From IMG/VR virus record IMGVR_UViG_3300029787_000046, positions 1-57,813 of that record: 57,813 nt of DNA. One strand, given 5' to 3'. This document shows, in pieces, positions 33,843 to 40,965 of the stretch; the stretch's first letter is position 1, and the number at the start of each line of letters is the position of its first letter. The notes beneath the pieces are model-generated. The model did not search any database. It was not told where the DNA came from and saw nothing but the letters and a program-made list of their open reading frames with translations. This DNA comes from a virus. A program made the translations under genes and the position numbers.

Positions 33843-34247
33843 TTAGCTAAATTCCTTCCTTACTTGAAGAATAACTGTGTAAGAATCTGCAGAAGCGTGT
33901 CCTACAGTTGTAAACAATATATCTCCAGTAACACCAGAACCTGCATTATTTGTAAGTCCACCAAAGCTTGTGTAATCATGGTGTCCACTTTGGTTTTCAC
34001 CAAGTTCAATACAAAAAACATTTGTAGAAGCATCAAATAACATTTTGACTTTCATGCCATTGCATTGCCACCAGATTTTTTCAATGGTTGCTTTTGTGCA
34101 AGTGTCACCATTTCCATTTTTAGATAACGCACTAACGTCAACTTTTACAACTTCAGATTCACCTGATCCGTCAGAAATATTAGTAAATTTCAAAACGGCA
34201 GTTTTCGGACCATCTATTATGGTTTGTGAGGTTACAGCATCTGCCAT
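33843..34247 (-). CDS. Putative virion structural protein
   Basis: This 134-residue beta-rich protein contains TAVLKFTNISDGSGESEVVK, KIWWQCNGMKVKMLFDAS and SFGGLTNNAGSGVTGDILFT. Related proteins occur beside capsid genes of aquatic phages. It may be a head decoration or neck protein. It is separated from the 57-residue gene by three bases. Confidence 0.6.
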   Translation of the reverse strand: MADAVTSQTIIDGPKTAVLKFTNISDGSGESEVVKVDVSALSKNGNGDTCTKATIEKIWWQCNGMKVKMLFDASTNVFCIELGENQSGHHDYTSFGGLTNNAGSGVTGDILFTTVGHASADSYTVILQVRKEFS

Positions 34248-34250
34248 TGA

Positions 34251-34424
34251 TTACTCCTTTATTTCTCCACGCAAAAGCATGGCTTTATACTCAGCACTTC
34301 CTTTAGGAGGAAGAGTAGTAGAGGTCTTTTCCTCTACTACTTCCCATGCTTCGTTTTCTGGGGTATTCGGATCGTCAGCGATAAACGCACCTTTATCCGT
34401 TCTGGCTCTAACTTTTTTAGCCAT
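34251..34424 (-). CDS. 57-residue head-region protein
   Basis: This ORF fills the gap between two structural genes. The protein begins MAKKVRARTDKGAFIADDPN and continues TPENEAWEVVEEK, a pattern seen in small phage proteins just downstream of capsid genes. GGGGGTAACAA precedes the ATG. It has the size and layout of a minor capsid or connector piece. Confidence 0.65.
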   Translation of the reverse strand: MAKKVRARTDKGAFIADDPNTPENEAWEVVEEKTSTTLPPKGSAEYKAMLLRGEIKE

Positions 34425-34434
34425 TTGTTACCCC

Positions 34435-35151
34435 CTATCTTACTTGAGCAGCAAAAATGTAATCAATGTTCATTGACTTTGTTCCTGTTGCAGAGCCTGA
34501 TAGTTGCATAGCTCCTAGCGCAAGATTTTCATCATCAGGAATATTTGCTGTGTGGGTTGCAACTTTGTTCCTGTTAACAAAAAACTCAACAGAGCCAGTG
34601 CTTTTAACATGGAAGCCAAGAGTAACAGCAGTGCCACTAGCGACATCAACTCCAGAATCTGTTGTTGTAGCAGTGCCATCTTTTTCAGTTACACAATCAA
34701 TATTGCTATCGCCATCATCAACTTGGAACACAATACGGTCAGCAGCAGCTAACATTGCTTCTGGATTTGTTGCAAAGTTCACAGTTAATCCAATACAAAT
34801 TTCTTGATTATCACCCTCTGCATCTGTTGGAGTGATTTTTGTTTCGAACCAAATATCTTTATCAGTAGCAACTGCAAATATCTCATTGCCTTGTATAGAA
34901 GAACCATCGTCATCTGTTGTGGCTTGTGAGCTAAGAGTAAGTGCTCCACCTACAACATCTGCAGCAATAGCTGCGGAGGCACTGGAGTCTTTGACAACTG
35001 TCCAGTCATTTGTAGAATCTAATGCAACACCTGTAAAATCATCCATATAAACAAGATAATCAGGGTTACGGTCTATTGGCAGGTTTTCAAACCATTGTCT
35101 TTGTCCATCCTTACCTGCAAAAAGGATTGGTCCAGTAAAATGTACAGCCAT
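34435..35151 (-). CDS. LamG/concanavalin-like structural protein
   Basis: This 238-residue protein has a central jelly-roll pattern (DIWFETKITPTDAEGDNQEI, DRIVFQVDDGDSNIDCVTEK, GFHVKSTGSVEFFVNRNKV) typical of LamG-like lectin folds. It comes directly after the major capsid gene and its terminator, so it is probably a capsid decoration protein that could bind carbohydrate. Binding itself is inference. Confidence 0.65.
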   Translation of the reverse strand: MAVHFTGPILFAGKDGQRQWFENLPIDRNPDYLVYMDDFTGVALDSTNDWTVVKDSSASAAIAADVVGGALTLSSQATTDDDGSSIQGNEIFAVATDKDIWFETKITPTDAEGDNQEICIGLTVNFATNPEAMLAAADRIVFQVDDGDSNIDCVTEKDGTATTTDSGVDVASGTAVTLGFHVKSTGSVEFFVNRNKVATHTANIPDDENLALGAMQLSGSATGTKSMNIDYIFAAQVR

Positions 35152-35201
35152 TTAAAAATCTCCTGTCGTGGCTAATGTCAGCAAATGCTGTCAGTAAGAT
35201 T

Positions 35202-35229
35202 AAAAAAAGGAGGACAAATCTGCCCTCCT
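35202..35229 (-). terminator. Rho-independent terminator after the major capsid gene
   Basis: On the minus strand, AGGAGG pairs with CCTCCT (plus-strand 35208-35213 and 35224-35229) around a 10-base loop and is followed by a run of seven T (35202-35208). It lies eight bases past the capsid stop, which would let capsid mRNA be made in excess over downstream genes. Confidence 0.88.
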
Positions 35230-35236
35230 AGGTTTT

Positions 35237-36145
35237 TTATGCTCCTGGAGAGCCAAACACACATCGTGGATCTGAAACACCAAAGCTGTAACGCTCACGA
35301 GCTTTGTATCGCACGTTGCCTGTATCAAAATCACCTTCCATAGAAGTTTTGACAGCACTACGCTCAAAATGTTTAAAACCATTAGGTGCATCTGTTTTAA
35401 TGAAAAATGCGTCAGTATCGGTTAAGAAGTGGTTTACCACATAACCGTCTGGCAACATTCCCATGTTACGAACTGCGTTGACGTCATTGTCTGCTGTTCC
35501 TGGACGCAGGTTACTAGCCATCAAACGTTCAGCTACAAACTGAAGTGCAGATGGAATAATCAACTTACGCCCTTGCAGAGCAATTTTAAGTCCACGCTCA
35601 TCGATAAAAGCAGCGATGTCGATTAACGACTGCTCTAAAGATGTTTCGTTAAGGTCAGCAGCAGTAGCTAACTCGTTGCGGAAGTTACCGCCACCATTAG
35701 TGGGGTGGTCAGTCGCACAAAGTTCTTTACCGTCGCCATAAGTTACTGTGCTATCAAACGCATTGTTCAATACCGCAGCCGCCTTGACCTGTTTAGTATT
35801 TGACATAGACCGAGCCAAAGCACGAGTGTAACGAGAACTGAGTCGGTCGTAAAGGTTATCCTCTACAGCTTCTTCTGTAATCGCAAACGCAAGAGCTATT
35901 GTCTCATGTGTATATCGAGCCGTAAATGACTCATTTGCTGTGTCAAATGAAACTGCGGAGCCTTCCCCTTTTACAGGAGCAGCACCAAAGCCACTTAACA
36001 TTACTTCCTCTTCAAACGCTCTGTCTGAAGATTCTGTTTCGTAAATCTCGGCATGTTCATTGTCATACCGATCATACTCCAGTCCGAATAGAGCATTTAG
36101 TCCAGGCTCTAATTCTTTAAGGAGTTGGGATCTTGCTATAGCCAT
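35237..36145 (-). CDS. Major capsid protein
   Basis: This 302-residue protein has a HK97-fold look: N-terminal helix (MAIARSQLLKELEPGLNALF), an acidic loop (NEHAEIYETESSDRAFEEE), a long spine helix (ALAFAITEEAVEDNLYDRLS, then SRYTRALARSMSNTKQVKAA), a P-domain with GRKLIIPSALQFVAERLMAS, and the segment RPGTADNDVNAVRN. No N-terminal delta domain is fused, consistent with the separate scaffold gene upstream. CTATAAGGAGATAA precedes the ATG. It is followed by its own terminator, as expected for the most abundant virion protein. Confidence 0.88.
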   Translation of the reverse strand: MAIARSQLLKELEPGLNALFGLEYDRYDNEHAEIYETESSDRAFEEEVMLSGFGAAPVKGEGSAVSFDTANESFTARYTHETIALAFAITEEAVEDNLYDRLSSRYTRALARSMSNTKQVKAAAVLNNAFDSTVTYGDGKELCATDHPTNGGGNFRNELATAADLNETSLEQSLIDIAAFIDERGLKIALQGRKLIIPSALQFVAERLMASNLRPGTADNDVNAVRNMGMLPDGYVVNHFLTDTDAFFIKTDAPNGFKHFERSAVKTSMEGDFDTGNVRYKARERYSFGVSDPRCVFGSPGA

Positions 36146-36156
36146 ATCTTATCTCC

Positions 36157-36768
36157 TTATAGACCAGTTGTGGCAGTATGGAATGGTAGATTTAGTTTAA
36201 CTAAAGCTACAACCCCTGCGGAAGCGTAGTCAATGCCCTCAACATCTTTAAAACCAACAATCCTAAAATTATCAGTAGCTGTTGTAGCACCTGCGGAAGC
36301 TACTGATATCTCACCTGATGAGATACCGTTTGCTTGCTCTGAACCAAATCCTGTGCCTTCGGCATTTGAGTGGATCAAAGCTGTAGCTGTTGCTAAGTTA
36401 GTTAACGAAGCATCGCATTGGACTTCATAAACTTGAAACGGATCATCATAAACAAACACAGTAGCTTCTGTGCCTGATTTTAATGAGCTTGTTCCAGGAT
36501 AGTTATTATCAAAAACGGGTTTGCCGTTTAGATCAGTATATTGACAACCTGCCATAACACCAAGAATCGCTACCGAACCACCGTCTGCTGCACTTACGTC
36601 TACAAGTCCATTGGTTAGAGGAATCACCATATCGCCCTGAAAGATAGAGCTAGATGAACCTGCTACACCTGCGATTTGCACTTTGTAAGCCGTTAAACCA
36701 TTTCCGTTCGGTGTAGACCCTAATTTGTTATGAGGTCTCAACCCAAAAGGTGAATCTGTATTCGCCAT
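36157..36768 (-). CDS. Capsid-associated (decoration-like) protein
   Basis: This 203-residue protein starts MANTDSPFGLRPHNKLGSTP. It has beta-rich Gly/Ser stretches (FQGDMVIPLTNGLVDVSAAD), EATVFVYDDPFQVYEVQCDA and a Val-rich end. Such proteins are regularly encoded directly before the major capsid gene in podoviruses of this type and may decorate or stabilise capsomers. The decoration role is inference. Confidence 0.65.
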   Translation of the reverse strand: MANTDSPFGLRPHNKLGSTPNGNGLTAYKVQIAGVAGSSSSIFQGDMVIPLTNGLVDVSAADGGSVAILGVMAGCQYTDLNGKPVFDNNYPGTSSLKSGTEATVFVYDDPFQVYEVQCDASLTNLATATALIHSNAEGTGFGSEQANGISSGEISVASAGATTATDNFRIVGFKDVEGIDYASAGVVALVKLNLPFHTATTGL

Positions 36769-36786
36769 GGATTAGTCTCCTAAAAA

Positions 36787-37245
36787 TTAATCAGAGGATT
36801 TATCTCCCCCGAAGGTTACACGAGATTGCCTATCAGGTTTGCTAATAGGCATAGATGGATGTTGTTCCCTCATAAGATCGTTGTCAACTGCATCCATTTG
36901 ATCTTGAGTTTGACCTTGGAAGTAAGCTTGTCGTTGACCTACTGTTTCTTTAGGGATTCTTGCAAGCACTAGACCGCCTACTCCTATAACACCTGCGTGT
37001 TTACCATCTTGGACGGTAGGAGCTTCAAAGTCAGGATACTCATCAGCACGAACTAATTCAAAGCCTTCGCGTAGCCGAGCAGAAAGGTTCTTCTTATCAT
37101 CAAAACCCATGACAGATTCACGGACCCAACGATGAACATAGCCCTCTGGAGGGGATGGAGCGTCTAATTGTGACGGTGGTTTCCACGGTTTAGCGCGGAC
37201 AGTTTTTTCCCTAGTTTGGGATGTGCGTGGGCTTCTATCATTCAT
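36787..37245 (-). CDS. Conserved head-region protein of unknown function
   Basis: This 152-residue protein has a flexible start and a conserved core: HRWVRESVMGFDDKKNLSAR, EGFELVRADEYPDFEAPTVQ, DGKHAGVIGVGGLVLARIPK. Proteins with this core lie between scaffold and capsid genes in several phage groups. It may be a minor head or assembly factor. Confidence 0.65.
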   Translation of the reverse strand: MNDRSPRTSQTREKTVRAKPWKPPSQLDAPSPPEGYVHRWVRESVMGFDDKKNLSARLREGFELVRADEYPDFEAPTVQDGKHAGVIGVGGLVLARIPKETVGQRQAYFQGQTQDQMDAVDNDLMREQHPSMPISKPDRQSRVTFGGDKSSD

Positions 37246-37260
37246 AATTTTATCCTCACG

Positions 37261-38163
37261 TTAATTTTGCATACGAGCTTTTTGCTTCGCATATTGTTCA
37301 TAAGATACACCGAGTTTGTCAGCGATTGCAACCTCTGATTTTGTCAATTGTATTTTTTGTTTACCTTTTTTCTGCCCACCACGATTTGCGGAGGCTACAA
37401 CAGGACCACTTTGTCGAGTCGTAAGACCAAACTTATGTGGGAATTCTTGTCTGATTCGTTTATCAACTTCAGCATAGTATTCATCACTAGTTGCATCCCA
37501 ACCTTCAGCTTCCACCATAGTTTTGTGGATAGAAAAAGCGGTAAGAGTCATAGGTTCATCTGTACCAAACCACTCATTTTTTGCTGCCCACGCATCTGCT
37601 TTAGGGTCTCGTGGTGCAGGTTGTGGTTGTTGAGGTTCTGCAACAGGAGCAGGTTGTTGAGCTCGTTGTTCTTGCTGTTGTTTTATCATCGCAAGTTTAT
37701 CGTTCTGTGAAGCTACAGCAGCTAGTTGTGTTTGAGCTTCTACTTGAGCATCAATATCGCCCCTATCAATAGCTTCTTTTAAATTACTTCTTAAAAGCTG
37801 ATCCTGTAGCTTTACTCTATTTTCAAATTCAGTAACATAAGAACTATCTAAAGAAAGATTCTTTTTCTGGTTTTCTTCAAGCTCTTTTTTAGCTGCTTGA
37901 GCATATTGTAAAGCTGCTTGTTCACGACGTTCAGCTTCACGCATTTTAGCTGTAAGCTTACTGATTCGTTTTTGAACACCTTCGCTATATTGCTCTAACT
38001 CATCATCAGATTGTTCGGGCTTTGGCTTAACTTCAGTTTTAGTTTCAACTTCAACCTCAGCTTCAGGGTTTTCTTGTTCTTCTGTTTCAAGAACTTCTAC
38101 TTCAACTTCATCAGTTTCTTTTTCTTCGACCTGTTGGTCTTGTTTTTGTGCTGCTTGTGGCAT
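37261..38163 (-). CDS. Scaffolding protein
   Basis: This 300-residue protein has a very acidic N-terminal region (residues 12-70, EEKETDEVEVEVLETEEQEN and more), a long coiled coil (about 70-150, RISKLTAKMREAERREQAAL), a Gln/Pro-rich linker (QQAPVAEPQQPQPAPRDPKA) and a basic C-terminal end (ANRGGQKKGKQKIQLTKSEV). Acidic, helical, with a basic capsid-binding tail, and one gene upstream of the capsid pair: this is the standard profile of a podovirus scaffold. Confidence 0.85.
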   Translation of the reverse strand: MPQAAQKQDQQVEEKETDEVEVEVLETEEQENPEAEVEVETKTEVKPKPEQSDDELEQYSEGVQKRISKLTAKMREAERREQAALQYAQAAKKELEENQKKNLSLDSSYVTEFENRVKLQDQLLRSNLKEAIDRGDIDAQVEAQTQLAAVASQNDKLAMIKQQQEQRAQQPAPVAEPQQPQPAPRDPKADAWAAKNEWFGTDEPMTLTAFSIHKTMVEAEGWDATSDEYYAEVDKRIRQEFPHKFGLTTRQSGPVVASANRGGQKKGKQKIQLTKSEVAIADKLGVSYEQYAKQKARMQN

Positions 38164-38178
38164 GGTTACTCCATGTAA

Positions 38179-38646
38179 TTAAAGGTGCAAAATATCATCA
38201 GGGTTATTAATGCGAGCTATTATCTCGTCATCATTAAGAATGCGGACTTCTCCACCCTCGATTTTGAATCTACTTCCCGCATATCTGCCGAACAATACCC
38301 AATCCTTTTCTTTACACCAAGGAGAAGCATCTTCGCCAAATTTACTAGAGTCTTGGTACGCTAATGGACCAACTCTCAATACATAGCCACATACAGTGGC
38401 AACGGCTTCACGTTCTCTGACTTCATCAGGAACAATTATACCACCCATTGTTTGCTTTTTACCTTGATACGGTAATATCAAAAGACGCCAACCTGTAGGT
38501 TCAGGTAACTTATCTAAGGCACTTTCGGTAAGTTTGGAAGGTTCTAAGTATCTATCTTCTGCTGATACATACGCTTTTTCAAGCTCACCTTTTTCTTTTT
38601 TCTTTTTATTAGCAATATAGTCAGGCACATAAAGTGTTTTAGTCAT
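38179..38646 (-). CDS. GroES-like co-chaperonin
   Basis: In this 155-residue protein, from about residue 50 it follows the Cpn10 pattern: GWRLLILPYQGKKQTMGGII (52-71, core strand and the mobile GroEL-binding loop ending in the hydrophobic GGIIVP), AVATVCGYVLRVGPLAY, then WCKEKDWVLFGRYAGSRFKI and ILNDDEIIARI. The first 50 residues are a lysine-rich extension absent from bacterial GroES. Phage versions (T4 gp31, RB49 CocO) help host GroEL fold a large capsid protein, and this gene sits directly before the scaffold. The role is a strong inference. Confidence 0.85.
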   Translation of the reverse strand: MTKTLYVPDYIANKKKKEKGELEKAYVSAEDRYLEPSKLTESALDKLPEPTGWRLLILPYQGKKQTMGGIIVPDEVREREAVATVCGYVLRVGPLAYQDSSKFGEDASPWCKEKDWVLFGRYAGSRFKIEGGEVRILNDDEIIARINNPDDILHL

Positions 38647-38833
38647 TATTATCTACTTTCTCTAGCAGGTCTTTTAAATCCTGTTCAGTTTGGGCAAGCT
38701 CATCTAAACGAGCTCGTAATTCTTTAAATGCGGTAAAATCTGCTACAGGACCAACACATATAGCCTCTTTTAACAAACTTTGCCGATCACGGACATTTTT
38801 AAGCATTTTTTCATAAATGTAAAGCTCATCCAT
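38639..38833 (-). CDS. Small coiled-coil head-region protein
   Basis: This 64-residue protein is nearly all helix (KMLKNVRDRQSLLKEAICVG, then ELRARLDELAQTEQDLKDLL). It overlaps both neighbours by eight bases. It may be an assembly adaptor. The family is not recognised. Confidence 0.6.
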   Translation of the reverse strand: MDELYIYEKMLKNVRDRQSLLKEAICVGPVADFTAFKELRARLDELAQTEQDLKDLLEKVDNND

Positions 38834-39341
38834 GAACTAACTCAAATGCCGTTTCTTTTGTTTCTTTATTTCTTCTAGTCCAACCACGACCAAAAGTTTC
38901 AAAAGTAGGTAACTTTTCATAAAAACTTTGTCTTTGGTCATACATTTTTTCCACTAAAAACTCAGGGTCTTCGTTTGCAATTAGTTGCAAAGTTTTCGGA
39001 CCAATAGCACCATCTTGTTTTGCCCCGACTATTTTTTGAATAGCTTTAGCAGCTCTGCCTGTCCCAGAATTAACTGCCCAATCAAACACAGACCAATCTG
39101 CACCACTAGGTAAATTATCACATTTGCATCTATCCCAGTAATTCTTTTTGTAAATAGGAGCTACATCATCTTGAGTTAAACCACGCATCTCTTCTTCAGT
39201 AGATTCTCTGCCAATCCATTTATCATACACAGCTTTAGTAACGCCTAAATTTGTCATGCCTCCAGGATCTTTAGGGTGATCTACAAATCCACCCTCATGC
39301 TTTAAAAGCATAGCTAAACATTTATCAAAGTTCTTTTTCAC
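38826..39341 (-). CDS. Endolysin, glycoside hydrolase family 108 (N-acetylmuramidase)
   Basis: This 171-residue protein is a GH108 lysin: the N-terminal LLKHEGGFVDHPKDPGGMTN (12-31) carries the catalytic Glu of the E-G-G motif, followed by LGVTKAVYDKWIGRES and YKKNYWDRCKCDNLPSGADW. From about residue 90 it has the peptidoglycan-binding part (AVNSGTGRAAKAIQKIVGAK, DGAIGPKTLQLI). It has no signal peptide, so a holin is needed, and the next gene upstream, with a four-base overlap, encodes one. It should cut the glycan backbone of the cell wall at the end of infection. Confidence 0.9.
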   Translation of the reverse strand: MKKNFDKCLAMLLKHEGGFVDHPKDPGGMTNLGVTKAVYDKWIGRESTEEEMRGLTQDDVAPIYKKNYWDRCKCDNLPSGADWSVFDWAVNSGTGRAAKAIQKIVGAKQDGAIGPKTLQLIANEDPEFLVEKMYDQRQSFYEKLPTFETFGRGWTRRNKETKETAFELVHG

Positions 39342-39739
39342 TTTGTTAACCCTTTCTGTTTCTCATACGTTCGTAATCCACCTAAACCAAGCATACCCAT
39401 CAACACAGTCATTAAACTGCTCATATCAAACTCAGGCAAAGGTGGGATAGTAGCTCCTGAAAGACCTACCCCAAATAAAATTAAAGGGGTTAAAATAAAA
39501 TGATACAATAAAGCAACACCACACGTCCATCCTACAAAAGGTCGCCAACCACCCTTAAACAAACTGCCTGATGCAGCTTCTGCTTTATTAACTTCAATTT
39601 GTGCAAGTTGTTGTTCATGAGATAATTTATCAGCCATAGTCGCTAACTCATGCGCTAATGCAGCTTTTTGGTCTTTATCTTCTATAACTTTATCTAGTAT
39701 CCCAGTAACAGGACCTATAAGATTATTTAGCAGACTCAT
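39338..39739 (-). CDS. Holin of the 3TM/GTA type
   Basis: In this 133-residue protein, an N-terminal amphipathic helix (LAHELATMADKLSHEQQLAQ) precedes a GGWRPFVGWTCGVALLYHFI membrane segment (about 58-77). Further hydrophobic segments follow, including TPLILFGVGLSGA and SLMTVLMGMLGLGGLRTYEK. GGWRPFVGW and the GLRTYEK ending are hallmarks of the holin family that also serves gene transfer agents. It should form the membrane lesions that release the neighbouring endolysin. Confidence 0.85.
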   Translation of the reverse strand: MSLLNNLIGPVTGILDKVIEDKDQKAALAHELATMADKLSHEQQLAQIEVNKAEAASGSLFKGGWRPFVGWTCGVALLYHFILTPLILFGVGLSGATIPPLPEFDMSSLMTVLMGMLGLGGLRTYEKQKGLTK

Positions 39740-40397
39740 CTACATTCTCCTTTGGTGATGCAGCTATAGTGAAGTTTACACTAAAAGATCTTCTTTCGCC
39801 AGAAGTTTTAAAAGGATAAACACAATGGTGCAGGTGTGCAGGGAAAACAATAAAATGACCAACTTTGGGTTTCATTAGAAAGTTAGAACCTTCATGGTTT
39901 GCTGCTTGTCCATGAATAAATTGTATATGCCCATGACTAGGGTGGTGATCTTTGTAATCTTCTTCCCACTCTTTTTCTATTCCTTCAGGTAATTGTAAAT
40001 AGCCAACGCAAGAAAGCATTGATCCTTGATGAGTATGTATCGGGTTATATTCATTTTCAAACTGACGAACAAACCACCCACTCGTTATTTCTAACCTATA
40101 ATCAAATATATCAGGTGTTATATTACGCCTACCCATAGAAGTATATAACTCTGCATGACTTTGGTAACGCATTAAAAAAGTACCCATTTCCTCAGACCAT
40201 GCTTGGTTTAAATCGTCATTCCATTTTAATTCTTGTTTTACTTTACCAACAAGATTACCAGACCAATCCTCCATTTTTTGGTCTATAGCATTATTGCATT
40301 TATCAATAAAAGCCTCTGACATTTTTTTGTATCCCAGTATAGGACTAAAAGGTGTCAGTATTTCCTCATCTTTTTGTGGTTCATATATATTTGCCAT
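39723..40397 (-). CDS. 2OG-Fe(II) oxygenase (second copy, PF13759-like)
   Basis: In this 224-residue protein, the core NPIHTHQGSMLSCVGYLQLP (about 126-145) supplies the first metal ligands, GHFIVFPAHLHHCVYPF (about 178-194) the distal His, and GERRSFSVNF the 2-oxoglutarate-binding Arg. This is the layout of the putative 2OG-Fe(II) oxygenases that many marine phages carry. It sits within the lysis-head block, overlapping the holin gene by 17 bases. Its substrate is unknown. It is not a duplicate of the 24685 gene; the two share only the fold. Confidence 0.82.
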   Translation of the reverse strand: MANIYEPQKDEEILTPFSPILGYKKMSEAFIDKCNNAIDQKMEDWSGNLVGKVKQELKWNDDLNQAWSEEMGTFLMRYQSHAELYTSMGRRNITPDIFDYRLEITSGWFVRQFENEYNPIHTHQGSMLSCVGYLQLPEGIEKEWEEDYKDHHPSHGHIQFIHGQAANHEGSNFLMKPKVGHFIVFPAHLHHCVYPFKTSGERRSFSVNFTIAASPKENVDESAK

Positions 40398-40406
40398 TTT
40401 GTTTCC

Positions 40407-40613
40407 TTAAGAGAGTTTCTTTTTCAACCACAAAACCAAAGCGAACACAGTAAGACCGTAAACGGTAGCTACGCCAATATCTAACAAATGTTCACGCATA
40501 TGATAAATAAATTCGATTCCTGCCTCTACATCACTAGAACCGCCTGTCCCAATATTTATTGTTTTAGTTCCTATTGTGGAAGCTGATTGCTCAATAATAA
40601 CCTCATTATCCAT
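40407..40613 (-). CDS. Small single-pass membrane protein
   Basis: This 68-residue protein is a Gly/Ser/Thr-rich start with one transmembrane segment near the C-terminus (LLDIGVATVYGLTVFALVLW) followed by KKKLS. The positive C-terminus suggests an N-out orientation. It may be an auxiliary lysis protein by its position next to two other membrane proteins. Confidence 0.65.
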   Translation of the reverse strand: MDNEVIIEQSASTIGTKTINIGTGGSSDVEAGIEFIYHMREHLLDIGVATVYGLTVFALVLWLKKKLS

Positions 40614-40958
40614 TTATTCTTCCATTTGTATGGTTGCTTTTTTATTATCTGCTTTTGCAGAGTAAGCATTAAATCCCATAAACGCAGCTACAACACCTGA
40701 AGCCGCAATCACATACACACTTGCGATATCTGTTATTAACGCAGCCGCTTTATCAAAACCTAAAACACTTGCTAATAAAATTATAAACGGATAAATTAAC
40801 ATTCCTGCTAATGCAAAACCTGTAAATCTACGCTCAGCATTACGTTTTAAATCACGATCAACCATCTCTAACCTACGGTCTTCTAAGACTAGTTTATTCC
40901 ACTCAGCTTTATCGATAACTCCGTTACCGTTAGTATCTGCTTTTTTAAATTCTGTCAT
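40614..40958 (-). CDS. Membrane protein with an EF-hand-like loop
   Basis: In this 114-residue protein, residues 7-20 read ADTNGNGVIDKAEW, a nearly perfect EF-hand calcium loop (D-x-N-x-N-G-x-I-D-x-x-E). It is followed by a basic linker and two membrane segments (FALAGMLIYPFIILLASVLG and ASVYVIAASGVVAAFMGFNA). A single EF-hand would need a partner to bind calcium tightly. Its position between lysis and head genes suggests a membrane role late in infection, with calcium control as a possibility. Confidence 0.65.
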   Translation of the reverse strand: MTEFKKADTNGNGVIDKAEWNKLVLEDRRLEMVDRDLKRNAERRFTGFALAGMLIYPFIILLASVLGFDKAAALITDIASVYVIAASGVVAAFMGFNAYSAKADNKKATIQMEE

Positions 40959-40965
40959 ACATCAC

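Noticed and set aside
35200-35391. ORF overlapping the end of the capsid gene and its terminator
   Set aside because: It reads the capsid gene out of frame and into the hairpin.
37180-37205. GCGCGGACA near 37192 and GCGCGGACACC near 46860 as further copies of the 16-bp motif
   Set aside because: Only 9-11 bases match and both lie inside coding sequence with sensible codons; no promoter is attached.
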